Assembly (NCBI GenBank): GCA_030618905.1
Contig: JAUXCL010000171.1
Location: 1 to 5,304 of the forward strand
Length of the DNA stretch: 5,304 nt
Source of the DNA: Bacteroidales bacterium
GTDB taxonomy: Bacteria > Bacteroidota > Bacteroidia > Bacteroidales > B18-G4
Direction: 5' to 3'
In this document: piece after piece, positions 1 to 5,304 of the stretch
Layout of the letters: every line of letters starts with the position of its first letter
Position numbering within the stretch: position 1 is the first letter of the stretch
Translations under genes and position numbers: made by a program
Notes under the pieces: generated by a model
Seen by the model: only the letters and a program-made list of their open reading frames with translations
Told to the model about the DNA's origin: nothing
Database searches by the model: none

Positions 1-1
1 A

Positions 2-1540
2 TACTCAGGTGATGATGGAAGTGACAGCACGAGGATCCAGGTTGTCAATTACGTGTGGAAAAGTGACCGGATACTAAGTCCCTCTGTCGACCACAGCCAA
101 TTTGAGATCTTACAACAGGAATTTGAAAATGCCCATGATGTTACTGCAGCATGTCTCGAATGTCATAACCAGCGCGACCAGGAAGTGATGGCTACATCCC
201 ACTGGCGCTGGCAACGGGAGGAAGAAATTGAAGGCAAAGGAATGGTGGCATTGGGCAAGAAAAATGTCCTGAATAATTTCTGTGTGGGAGTATCCGGAAG
301 TGAAGGAACCTGTACAAGGTGTCATATTGGTTATGGCTGGAAAGACAATACTTTTGATTTTGATGAGCCTACTAATATTGATTGCCTGGTATGCCATGAC
401 AATTCCGGTATCTATAAAAAAGGAAGAGGAATAGCCGGATATCCTGATGAATCTGTCAACCTGGCCTACGTAGCCCGCCATGTTGGCCCGCCTAAGAAAG
501 AAAATTGCGGTGTTTGTCATTTCTGGGGAGGTGGCGGCAATAATGTTAAACATGGCGACCTGGAGGAAGCGATGCTTGATTGTTCAAGGGAAGTTGATGT
601 GCACATGACTTCGGCTGGGGAGGACATGACCTGTGTAGATTGCCATGTCACTGAAAAGCACCGGATGGCTGGAAAATTGTATGCTTTATCCTCTGAAAAC
701 ATAAACAGGGTAACTTGTGAACAATGCCATAGCTCCAAACCGCATAATGATAATATTATTGACCAGCATTACCTCAGGGTTGCATGCCAGACCTGTCATA
801 TACCGGTTTATGCCAAAGTAAACGCTACCAAAATGATTTGGGATTGGTCCACGTCAGGCAAGCTGGATGAAAATGGCCATGCCATGCATGAGAATGATGC
901 CTATGGAAATCATGCCTATATGTCAATCAAAGGCAGGTTTGTCTGGGATGATCATGTTGTTCCGGAATATTATTGGTTTAATGGCATGGCGAACCATCAG
1001 CTGATCACCGATAAGATCGACACCATTCCGGTACAAATGAATTCCCTGGATGGTGCATACCGGGATAAAGGAAGATTCCAAAAAACCAACAGGCCATCCA
1101 AGATCTGGCCTGTAAAGGTTCATCGTGGGAAACAAATATATGACCCGGTGAATATGACCCTGGTGCAGCCCAAGCTTTGGGACCTGGAAGATGGAGCAGG
1201 TGCCTATTGGAAGGATTTTGACTGGACAATTGCAGCAGAGCGTGGAATGGAATACCTGGGACTGCCCTTTAGCGGTGAATATGATTTTGTTGCAACTGAA
1301 ATGTACTGGCCACTCAGTCACCAGGTATCACCTAAAGAATCTTCACTGCAATGTATTGATTGCCATACAAGGAGTGGTGGACGATTGGAAAAACTTGATG
1401 ATTTCTACCTGCCTGGCAGGGATCAGGATGCCAATATCGAAGTGGCAGGGATCATTTTGGTTATCATGGCATTCGCAGGCATAACTGTTCACATGCTGTG
1501 CCGGATTTTCTTTGGTGGAACCTGTAAATTGAATAACTAG
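2..1540 (+). CDS. Octaheme c-type cytochrome of the OTR (octaheme tetrathionate reductase) family, membrane-anchored, 5'-partial
   Basis: The frame is open to the window's left edge, so the true start and signal peptide lie outside. The GTG at 53 lies inside the open frame and is not a convincing start. Residues are numbered here from codon 53. Eight CXXCH heme-binding motifs begin at residues 34, 87, 111, 152, 194, 222, 245 and 434. The long gap before the last motif, the phrase VDHSQFEILQ before heme 1, and GGGGNNVKHGD after heme 4 are typical of the OTR family, whose Shewanella member is a periplasmic enzyme reducing tetrathionate, nitrite and hydroxylamine in vitro. K166 is the likely distal ligand of the catalytic heme and C77 the likely active-site cysteine (inferred from remembered family numbering). 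Residues 464-487 form a hydrophobic helix containing H480, followed by a short polar tail. The protein is therefore probably exported and tethered to the inner membrane, unlike the soluble Shewanella enzyme. It lies 15 bases before a cytochrome b gene, the probable electron partner. The family is confident; the physiological substrate is unknown. Confidence 0.9.
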   Translation, partial: YSGDDGSDSTRIQVVNYVWKSDRILSPSVDHSQFEILQQEFENAHDVTAACLECHNQRDQEVMATSHWRWQREEEIEGKGMVALGKKNVLNNFCVGVSGSEGTCTRCHIGYGWKDNTFDFDEPTNIDCLVCHDNSGIYKKGRGIAGYPDESVNLAYVARHVGPPKKENCGVCHFWGGGGNNVKHGDLEEAMLDCSREVDVHMTSAGEDMTCVDCHVTEKHRMAGKLYALSSENINRVTCEQCHSSKPHNDNIIDQHYLRVACQTCHIPVYAKVNATKMIWDWSTSGKLDENGHAMHENDAYGNHAYMSIKGRFVWDDHVVPEYYWFNGMANHQLITDKIDTIPVQMNSLDGAYRDKGRFQKTNRPSKIWPVKVHRGKQIYDPVNMTLVQPKLWDLEDGAGAYWKDFDWTIAAERGMEYLGLPFSGEYDFVATEMYWPLSHQVSPKESSLQCIDCHTRSGGRLEKLDDFYLPGRDQDANIEVAGIILVIMAFAGITVHMLCRIFFGGTCKLNN

Positions 1541-1555
1541 ATTAAAACAAAAACG

Positions 1556-2302
1556 ATGAAAAAGGTTTATTTATATAAAGGATTCGAAAGATTCTGGCAC
1601 TGGGCCCAAGCTCTATTGATCTTGTTTTTGATGATCACCGGATATGAGATCCATGGTTCTTACCATCTGTTTGGTTATGAATTTTCAGTCAGGTGGCACG
1701 ACATAGCCGCCTGGGCCTTACTTGTGCTAATTGTCTTTTCCATATTCTGGCACATCACCACCGGGGAGTGGAAACAATATGTTCCAACCCGTAAAAACCT
1801 GAGGGCACAGATCGAATATTACCTTACCGGGATATTCAGGAATGCACCACACCCGACTGGGAAAAGGGTGTTGAGCAAGCTGAACCCTTTGCAGCGCTTG
1901 ACTTATACCGGGCTAAAGGTGTTTATCATACCCCTGATGGTATTTTCCGGTTTGCTATACATGTTTTTTAATTATCCGGACAAGGGCATTGAGCTTAGCA
2001 GCTTGGAAACAGTTGCATTGCTGCATACCTTTGGAGCTTATGCCCTGATTGCTTTCATAATCGTCCATTTATACCTGATTACAACAGGTAAAACGATCTT
2101 CTCCAATTTAATGGCCATGATTACCGGGTGGGAAGAATTAGAAGAAGAAGAGGTAAAGGAGGTGGTGAAAGATGTTTTGCATGGTGCGGAACAAATTATT
2201 AAATCGACCAATCATAGAAATGGCAAGAAAGACGATACTGATGTTCAGGAAATGATTTCTGAAGCCATATCGGAAAATGGACATAAAAGATTAATCAAAT
2301 AA
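1556..2302 (+). CDS. Four-helix membrane cytochrome b (cytochrome b561 / Ni-hydrogenase-type cytochrome b family)
   Basis: This 248-residue protein starts at an ATG 15 bases after the octaheme gene, with an A-rich leader and no Shine-Dalgarno sequence. It has four predicted membrane helices, at about residues 17-33, 48-68, 118-137 and 152-176. The histidines H15, H48, H66, H157 and H171 sit at or in the helices, in the pattern expected for binding two b hemes in the family that also includes the cytochrome subunits of thiosulfate reductase, formate dehydrogenase and Ni-Fe hydrogenase. It probably passes electrons between the menaquinone pool and the octaheme protein on the periplasmic side. 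After helix 4 there is a tail of about 55 residues (193-248) that starts very acidic (EELEEEEVKEVV) and turns mixed-charge and polar. With four helices and a basic N-terminus, the tail should be cytoplasmic. The direction of electron flow cannot be read from the sequence. Confidence 0.88.
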   Translation: MKKVYLYKGFERFWHWAQALLILFLMITGYEIHGSYHLFGYEFSVRWHDIAAWALLVLIVFSIFWHITTGEWKQYVPTRKNLRAQIEYYLTGIFRNAPHPTGKRVLSKLNPLQRLTYTGLKVFIIPLMVFSGLLYMFFNYPDKGIELSSLETVALLHTFGAYALIAFIIVHLYLITTGKTIFSNLMAMITGWEELEEEEVKEVVKDVLHGAEQIIKSTNHRNGKKDDTDVQEMISEAISENGHKRLIK

Positions 2303-2316
2303 ATAAATAACCAGAT

Positions 2317-2841
2317 ATGAAAACCAGAAGAAATATTTTACTATTCACCTTAATGCTGGTCACCCTTGCTTTCTTTTCATGCAGCAATTGTGGCAAGAAA
2401 TATGCATCTGCAGACCTCCTGGTAGAAGATTTAAGTGCAAACCTGGAAGTCATTAAGGTCGAACAATTGAAAACCAAACTCGACAGTTTTGAAATGTTCT
2501 ACCTGATTGATGTCAGGGAAGCCAATGAACATTACCATGGATTTATCCCCGGGTCTATTCATGTATGTTGCGGATCCATCGCTTTCAAAATGGATAATGA
2601 TGAGTTCTGGGAAAATGAAATGACTTATACTCCCGAAAAGACAGATGAAATTGTGGTGTACTGTAAAAAAGGAAAACGATCAGTGATTGCTGCTTCTCTC
2701 CTGGATCGCCTGGGGTATAAAAATGTGAAATTTGTCGAAGGGGGATGGAAAAAATGGGAACTTACTTATCCGTTGATGTATGAAAAGAAGCTTGAAAATC
2801 TTGGACACACAGAAGAAAAAGCAGATGCAGGGGGATGTTAA
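2317..2841 (+). CDS. Rhodanese-domain lipoprotein (periplasmic sulfurtransferase-like)
   Basis: This 174-residue protein begins at an ATG 14 bases after the cytochrome b gene. Residues 1-21 are a signal peptide (basic MKTRRN, then a hydrophobic core) ending in FFSC. C22 is the probable lipid-bearing cysteine, in a lipobox looser than the enterobacterial one but usual for Bacteroidota. A single rhodanese domain follows at about 45-160. It has the D65-V66-R67-E68 motif, the active-site loop C116-KKGKRS with catalytic C116, and the closing motif VEGGWKKW. Rhodaneses carry sulfane sulfur as a cysteine persulfide, for example from thiosulfate or polysulfide. Extra cysteines are C25, the adjacent pair C84-C85 and the last residue, C174. 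The lipoprotein signal places it outside the inner membrane, where the octaheme cytochrome should also be, so a shared role in sulfur-oxyanion metabolism is plausible but inferred. A terminator follows at 2953-2984. Confidence 0.9.
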   Translation: MKTRRNILLFTLMLVTLAFFSCSNCGKKYASADLLVEDLSANLEVIKVEQLKTKLDSFEMFYLIDVREANEHYHGFIPGSIHVCCGSIAFKMDNDEFWENEMTYTPEKTDEIVVYCKKGKRSVIAASLLDRLGYKNVKFVEGGWKKWELTYPLMYEKKLENLGHTEEKADAGGC

Positions 2842-2952
2842 CGATATTGCCATCCATTGGTTTGGATTGGTTTTTCGGGAATTTTGATCCGTTCTAATGG
2901 TCTTTTCGGTAAGAGATTCCTGTAAGCTGATTTACATGAGTAAATAAAGCGG

Positions 2953-2984
2953 CACCATCCGTCATTTGGCGGGTGGTGTTTTTT
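2953..2984 (+). terminator. Intrinsic terminator of the octaheme-cytochrome b-rhodanese operon
   Basis: A 9-bp stem pairs 2953-2961 (CACCATCCG) with 2970-2978 (CGGGTGGTG), with one G-U pair and an 8-base loop. Six T residues (2979-2984) follow at once. It lies 111 bases after the rhodanese stop codon. Read from the minus strand, the same stem is followed by CCGCTTTATTT, so it could also act weakly on the convergent AMP nucleosidase transcript. Confidence 0.8.
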
Positions 2985-3030
2985 GCGGGAAGCGCCCTTC
3001 GGCTACGCTCAGGACAAGTTTCGCGGGAAG
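2985..3030. repeat. Putative REP-like intergenic repeat
   Basis: The core CTTCGGCTACGCTCAGG (2998-3014) resembles a short GC-rich motif that I recall as common between genes in Bacteroidota genomes. It is bracketed by an exact 8-base direct repeat, GCGGGAAG, at 2985-2992 and 3023-3030. It sits between the plus-strand terminator and the stop codon of the convergent AMP nucleosidase gene. There is only one copy in this window, so its repeat status rests on memory and genome-wide counting is needed. Confidence 0.4.
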
Positions 3031-3041
3031 GGTAATTTTTA

Positions 3042-3812
3042 TTAGAATTTCAGGTGTTTGACGGATACTCCCTGATTCTTTAGCTCAAGAAGGGCATCAA
3101 TTCCTATGCTGATCTGTTTCTCAACAAACTTTTCTGTTACCAATTTGTCAATTTCGTCTGTCTTCACCCCTTCAGGGATCATGGGTTGGTCGCTGACCAG
3201 CAGGAGTGCACCGGTAGGTATCTCATTGATAAAACCAGTCAGGAATATTGTTGCTGTTTCCATATCGATACCCATTACCCGGATATACCTCAGGTACTCT
3301 TTGAATTCCTGGTCATGCTCCCAGACCCTTCGGTTGGTAGTATAAACAGTGCCTGTCCAGTAGTCCAGGTCAAACCTGGTGATGGTACTTGAAACAGCTT
3401 TTTGCAGGTTAAAGGCCGGTAAAGCGGGCACCTCTTCCGGGAGATAATCGCCAGTTGTTCCCTCGCCCCTGATAGCAGCAATGGGCAGGATGAAATCACC
3501 TATCTTGTTTTTCTTTTTCAAGCCACCACATTTTCCAAGGAACAATACTGCTTTGGGTTGTATAGCTCCGAGCAGGTCCATGACTGTTGCTGCGTTGGCA
3601 GAGCCCATCCCGAAATTAATCATGGTGATATCGTTAGCAGTAGCATTGGGCATGGGCTTGTTCATGCCTTTGATTTTTGAACCATTGATACCGGAAAAGA
3701 TGCTGAGGTATTTATTGAAGTTGGTCAGAAGGATGTATTTGCCGAAGTCTTCGAGTTCAGTACCGGTGTACCTCGGCAACCAGTTTTCAATAATTTCTTT
3801 TTTGGTTTTCAT
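3042..3812 (-). CDS. amn: AMP nucleosidase (short, Bacteroidota type)
   Basis: This complete 256-residue protein belongs to the purine nucleoside phosphorylase / nucleosidase fold. AMP nucleosidase hydrolyses AMP to adenine and ribose 5-phosphate in the cytoplasm, part of purine salvage and adenylate balance. Visible blocks are FGMGSANAATVMDLLGA at about 67-83, the GKCGG glycine loop at 93-97, the conserved RGEGTTGDYLP segment at 115-125, and the nucleoside-binding GIDMETAT (M184, E185) followed by SDQP at 207-210, whose D208 is the likely base-contacting acid. At about 256 residues it lacks the extra N-terminal domain of the longer (about 480-residue) E. coli Amn, as is usual in Bacteroidota. 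The start is an ATG followed by a basic MKTKKE, with no in-frame upstream extension suggested and no Shine-Dalgarno sequence. It is transcribed alone, convergent with the respiratory operon. A related uridine or purine phosphorylase activity is the main alternative. Confidence 0.9.
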   Translation of the reverse strand: MKTKKEIIENWLPRYTGTELEDFGKYILLTNFNKYLSIFSGINGSKIKGMNKPMPNATANDITMINFGMGSANAATVMDLLGAIQPKAVLFLGKCGGLKKKNKIGDFILPIAAIRGEGTTGDYLPEEVPALPAFNLQKAVSSTITRFDLDYWTGTVYTTNRRVWEHDQEFKEYLRYIRVMGIDMETATIFLTGFINEIPTGALLLVSDQPMIPEGVKTDEIDKLVTEKFVEKQISIGIDALLELKNQGVSVKHLKF

Positions 3813-3836
3813 ATGCCCGAATAGGTTTGTATCTGA

Positions 3837-3868
3837 TAAAGATAAGGAATTTCAATCCATGTTCCACA
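3837..3868 (-). promoter_or_regulatory. Weak candidate promoter for the AMP nucleosidase gene
   Basis: On the minus strand, TATCTTTA (3837-3844) matches the Bacteroidota -7 consensus TAnnTTTG at five of six fixed positions. TGTG (3865-3868), 20 bases upstream, matches the -33 element TTTG at three of four. The predicted start of transcription would lie shortly before the ATG at 3812. Both elements are imperfect, so this is only a candidate. Confidence 0.3.
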
Positions 3869-3883
3869 GCGTCATGTTCAAGA

Positions 3884-3959
3884 TATCGCGCCCCTACAGG
3901 GCGCAAATACTTGTGACCATAATTTATCCTACCGACATCAGGCCCCTCCGGGGCCGGGT
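3884..3959 (-). repeat. Compound hairpin repeat, copy 1 (inverted relative to copy 2)
   Basis: It contains two GC-rich hairpins. One is GCGCCC-CTACA-GGGCGC at 3888-3904 and the other is GGCCCC-TCC-GGGGCC at 3941-3955. Between them is a spacer with TAATTTATCCTACCGA. On the minus strand the second hairpin is followed by TGATGTCGGTAG. The order and much of the spacer match copy 2 (4031-4107) on the opposite strand, and 3884-3904 is an exact 21-base inverted match to 4087-4107. It is a REP/BIME-like non-coding element. Confidence 0.7.
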
Positions 3960-3975
3960 TTCAATAATTAGCCCG

Positions 3976-3990
3976 GGTCCCATAAGGACC
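3976..3990. repeat. Central short hairpin of the repeat array
   Basis: GGTCC (3976-3980) and GGACC (3986-3990) form a 5-bp stem around a CATAA loop. The same stem sequence recurs in the first hairpin of copy 2 (4036-4050), with a TGTAG loop. It lies between the two inverted compound copies and may be a decayed or partial third copy. Confidence 0.55.
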
Positions 3991-4030
3991 AAACAATGAT
4001 AAGAGCCTGAAGGTTTTGCATATCAACGAA

Positions 4031-4107
4031 CGCGGGGTCCTGTAGGGACCAGATATCGGTAGAAATGAATTAGTGGGTTAGCCACAGCGCCCTGTAGGGG
4101 CGCGATA
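4031..4107 (+). repeat. Compound hairpin repeat, copy 2
   Basis: Hairpin GGTCC-TGTAG-GGACC (4036-4050) is followed by AGATATCGGTAGAAATGAAT, a spacer, and hairpin GCGCCC-TGTAG-GGGCGC (4087-4103). Reverse-complemented, it aligns with copy 1 through CTACCGA(T/C)ATC, the TAATT(T/C)AT spacer part and the exact 21-base block. The stem sequence of the first hairpin differs from that of copy 1 (GGTCC versus GGCCCC) while remaining self-complementary, which suggests that base pairing is maintained. No coding potential is seen between 3813 and 4118. Confidence 0.7.
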
Positions 4108-4118
4108 AATGGGAATTT

Positions 4119-4156
4119 ATAAAAAACAAAGCCCTTCCACAACGTGAAAGGGCTTT
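4119..4156 (-). terminator. Intrinsic terminator of the tRNA-Gly/tRNA-Leu unit
   Basis: On the minus strand, AAAGCCCTTTCAC (4144-4156) pairs with the complement of 4128-4140 to give a 13-bp stem with one mismatch and a 3-base loop. A T-rich tract (TTTGTTTTTTAT on the minus strand, ending near 4119) follows the stem. It begins eight bases after the 3' end of the tRNA-Leu gene, as expected for a dedicated tRNA terminator. Confidence 0.88.
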
Positions 4157-4163
4157 GCCGAAG

Positions 4164-4247
4164 TACCCAGGGCGGGACTTGAACCCGCACGGCCCAAGGG
4201 CCATTGGATTTTAAGTCCAACGTGTCTACCAATTCCACCACCTGGGC
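4164..4247 (-). tRNA. tRNA-Leu (anticodon UAA)
   Basis: This 84-base gene has acceptor strands GCCCAGG and CCTGGGT (first pair G-U) and discriminator A73 at 4164. The anticodon stem TTGGA/TCCAA encloses the loop CTTAAAA, giving anticodon TAA at 4211-4213. It has the long variable arm of class II tRNAs (GGCCCTTGGGCC) and a standard T arm, GGGTTCAAGTCCC. It reads UUA and UUG leucine codons. No CCA is encoded after the discriminator (CTT follows), so the end must be added by CCA-adding enzyme, which is common in Bacteroidota. Confidence 0.97.
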
Positions 4248-4287
4248 ATCCTTTGCCAGCCGGAGCTTTAGCGCAGGCTCGCGATTA

Positions 4288-4338
4288 AAAATCCCGACCA
4301 CCATAATCAGACATATCTGAACCAGCAACCGGGATTTT
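4288..4338 (-). other. Long-looped hairpin between the two tRNA genes
   Basis: AAAATCCCG (4288-4296) and CGGGATTTT (4330-4338) form a perfect 9-bp stem around 33 bases. The loop holds a small nested stem, CAGA-TATG-TCTG on the minus strand. In the direction of tRNA transcription the second arm ends in TTTTT before AATCGCG. It could be a leaky terminator after tRNA-Gly, a processing site, or an inserted intergenic repeat; the sequence does not decide. Confidence 0.5.
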
Positions 4339-4340
4339 AG

Positions 4341-4413
<73 letters not shown>

Positions 4414-4432
4414 AGTTTTTCAATTTGGAAGG

Positions 4433-4463
4433 CAAATTTACTTAAATTTTCATAAACTGCAAT
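4433..4463 (-). promoter_or_regulatory. Bacteroidota-type promoter of the tRNA unit
   Basis: On the minus strand TAAATTTG (4433-4440) is an exact match to the -7 consensus TAnnTTTG. ATTG (4460-4463) supplies a -33 TTG, with 19 bases between TTG and the -7 element, the normal spacing for the Bacteroidota primary sigma factor. Transcription should start about 10-15 bases before the mature 5' end of tRNA-Gly at 4413. The promoter lies in the gap after mutS, so the tRNAs need not depend on mutS read-through. Confidence 0.75.
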
Positions 4464-4486
4464 AATTAGAGGAAGAATTTTCTATT

Positions 4487-5304
4487 TCACGTTTCCCCCA
4501 GTAATTTTTTAATCTCATTCAGCTTCATCAATGCCTCTACCGGCGTCAGGGTATTCACGTCGGTACTCAGTATGTCTTCTTTAATCTCCTGCAGAAGGGG
4601 ATCATCCAACTGGATGAAACTCAGCTGGAATTCGTCTTCCGGCTTGCCTCTCTTTTTACTCCCCCTGGTCAACTGCTCATTGCTGTGGGATTTCTCCAAT
4701 TGCTTCAAAATAGCATTGGCCCTGGCCAGGACTGTTTGTGGCATGCCGGCCATCCTGGCCACATGGATCCCAAAGCTGTGCTCACTGCCCCCGCGTTCCA
4801 ACTTTCTTAAAAAGATGACTTCATTCTTTACTTCCTTGACGGTCACATGATAGTTCTTGATCCTTGGCATGGATGCGGCCATCTCATTCAATTCATGATA
4901 GTGGGTGGCAAACAGGACCTTGGCTTTGAAAAGGGGGTGATTGTGTATGTATTCGGTGATGGCCCACGCAATAGAGATGCCATCATATGTACTTGTTCCT
5001 CTCCCGATTTCATCTAATATGATCAGGCTGCGATCAGAGATATTGTTCAGGATGCTTGCAGCTTCATTCATCTCAACCATAAAGGTGGATTCCCCGGAAG
5101 AGATATTGTCGGAGGCCCCAACACGGGTAAAAACTTTATCTACCAGTCCGATCTTTGCGGTTTCAGCAGGAACAAAAGAACCCATCTCAGCCATCAGAAC
5201 GATCAAAGCAGTTTGCCTTAACAAAGCCGATTTCCCCGACATATTAGGACCGGTTATGATGATGATCTGTTGCTTCTCATTATCCAGATACACATTATTG
5301 GGAA
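4487..5304 (-). CDS. mutS: DNA mismatch repair protein MutS, C-terminal ATPase part (cut by window edge)
   Basis: The frame continues to the window's right edge (it reads PNN before VYLDNEKQQ), so the GTG at 5293 is internal and about two thirds of the protein lies outside. Residues are numbered from 5293. The segment holds the MutS ABC-type ATPase: Walker A GPNMSGKS (15-22), the signature-like region GASDNISSGEST (59-70), Walker B IILDEIGRGTSTYDG (91-105) and the switch histidine in ATHYHEL (129-135). A hydrophilic linker and a C-terminal helical segment (DDPLLQEIKEDIL to KKLLGET) follow, probably the dimerisation or tetramerisation tail. MutS dimers recognise mismatches and signal to MutL using ATP. 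All key ATPase residues are present, so the visible part looks functional. The Ser in the Walker A loop (GPNMSGKS) seems ordinary for this phylum. It is mutS1-type rather than MutS2, since the sequence ends without an Smr domain. Confidence 0.97.
   Translation of the reverse strand, partial: PNNVYLDNEKQQIIIITGPNMSGKSALLRQTALIVLMAEMGSFVPAETAKIGLVDKVFTRVGASDNISSGESTFMVEMNEAASILNNISDRSLIILDEIGRGTSTYDGISIAWAITEYIHNHPLFKAKVLFATHYHELNEMAASMPRIKNYHVTVKEVKNEVIFLRKLERGGSEHSFGIHVARMAGMPQTVLARANAILKQLEKSHSNEQLTRGSKKRGKPEDEFQLSFIQLDDPLLQEIKEDILSTDVNTLTPVEALMKLNEIKKLLGET

Noticed and set aside
53..55. GTG as the start codon of the octaheme cytochrome gene
   Set aside because: The same frame is open from position 2, no signal peptide follows the GTG, and an exported c-type cytochrome needs one. 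The true start lies outside the window.
2155..2255. Shine-Dalgarno-like AAAGGAGGT followed by an ATG at 2172 inside the cytochrome b gene
   Set aside because: The resulting reading frame is only about 27 codons, out of frame with the host gene and without recognisable features. Genes here do not use Shine-Dalgarno sites, and the purine run is explained by the acidic tail codons.
3481..3999. Open reading frame of 172 codons on the plus strand
   Set aside because: Most of it is antisense to the well-supported AMP nucleosidase gene and its end runs into the hairpin repeats. No family resemblance is seen.
3884..4107. CRISPR array
   Set aside because: The repeats are inverted rather than direct, irregularly spaced and hairpin-rich, and no regular spacers of constant length exist.
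4414..4486. Terminator immediately after mutS
   Set aside because: No convincing stem followed by a T-tract was found on the minus strand here. The gap is AT-rich and is explained by the tRNA promoter.
5291..5293. GTG as the start codon of a short MutS-like protein
   Set aside because: The frame continues to the window edge and the sequence begins at the strand just before Walker A, inside the normal MutS ATPase domain. The gene is cut by the window, not truncated.

Overview
The window looks like chromosomal DNA of a member of the Bacteroidota, probably an uncultured or environmental relative of the Bacteroidales. The signs are: no Shine-Dalgarno sequences before the complete genes; a tRNA promoter with an exact TAnnTTTG -7 element and a TTG 19 bases upstream; a relaxed FFSC lipobox; tRNA genes without an encoded CCA; the short AMP nucleosidase common in this phylum; a MutS of the Bacteroidota type; and GC-rich hairpin repeats between genes. 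The assignment is inference from these signs, not a database match.

The plus-strand half (1-2841) is one compact operon of three genes with 14-15 base gaps. It encodes the C-terminal bulk of an octaheme c-type cytochrome of the OTR (octaheme tetrathionate reductase) family, with eight CXXCH motifs and a C-terminal membrane anchor; a four-helix membrane cytochrome b; and a rhodanese-domain lipoprotein. An intrinsic terminator (2953-2984) closes it. The natural reading is a quinol-linked or quinone-linked respiratory module at the outer face of the inner membrane. The cytochrome b would exchange electrons with the quinone pool, the octaheme protein would act on a small inorganic substrate (tetrathionate, nitrite or hydroxylamine are known for the family), and the rhodanese would handle a sulfane-sulfur substrate or product. 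The sulfur assignment is inference.

The minus-strand half holds three convergent transcription units. At 3042-3812 is a complete AMP nucleosidase. At 4164-4413 is a tRNA-Gly(GCC) to tRNA-Leu(UAA) unit with its own promoter (4433-4463) and a strong terminator (4119-4156). At 4487-5304 is the C-terminal ATPase part of MutS, cut by the window edge. The two tRNAs are separated by 93 bases containing a long-looped hairpin.

Between the AMP nucleosidase gene and the tRNA terminator (3813-4118) there is no gene. The stretch holds five short GC-rich hairpins arranged as two inverted copies of a compound element of about 70 bases around a central hairpin. This is a REP/BIME-like intergenic repeat array. 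A different REP-like motif lies just after the operon terminator (2985-3030).

The most interesting items are the octaheme / cytochrome b / rhodanese module, with its membrane-anchored octaheme subunit, and the symmetrical repeat array.
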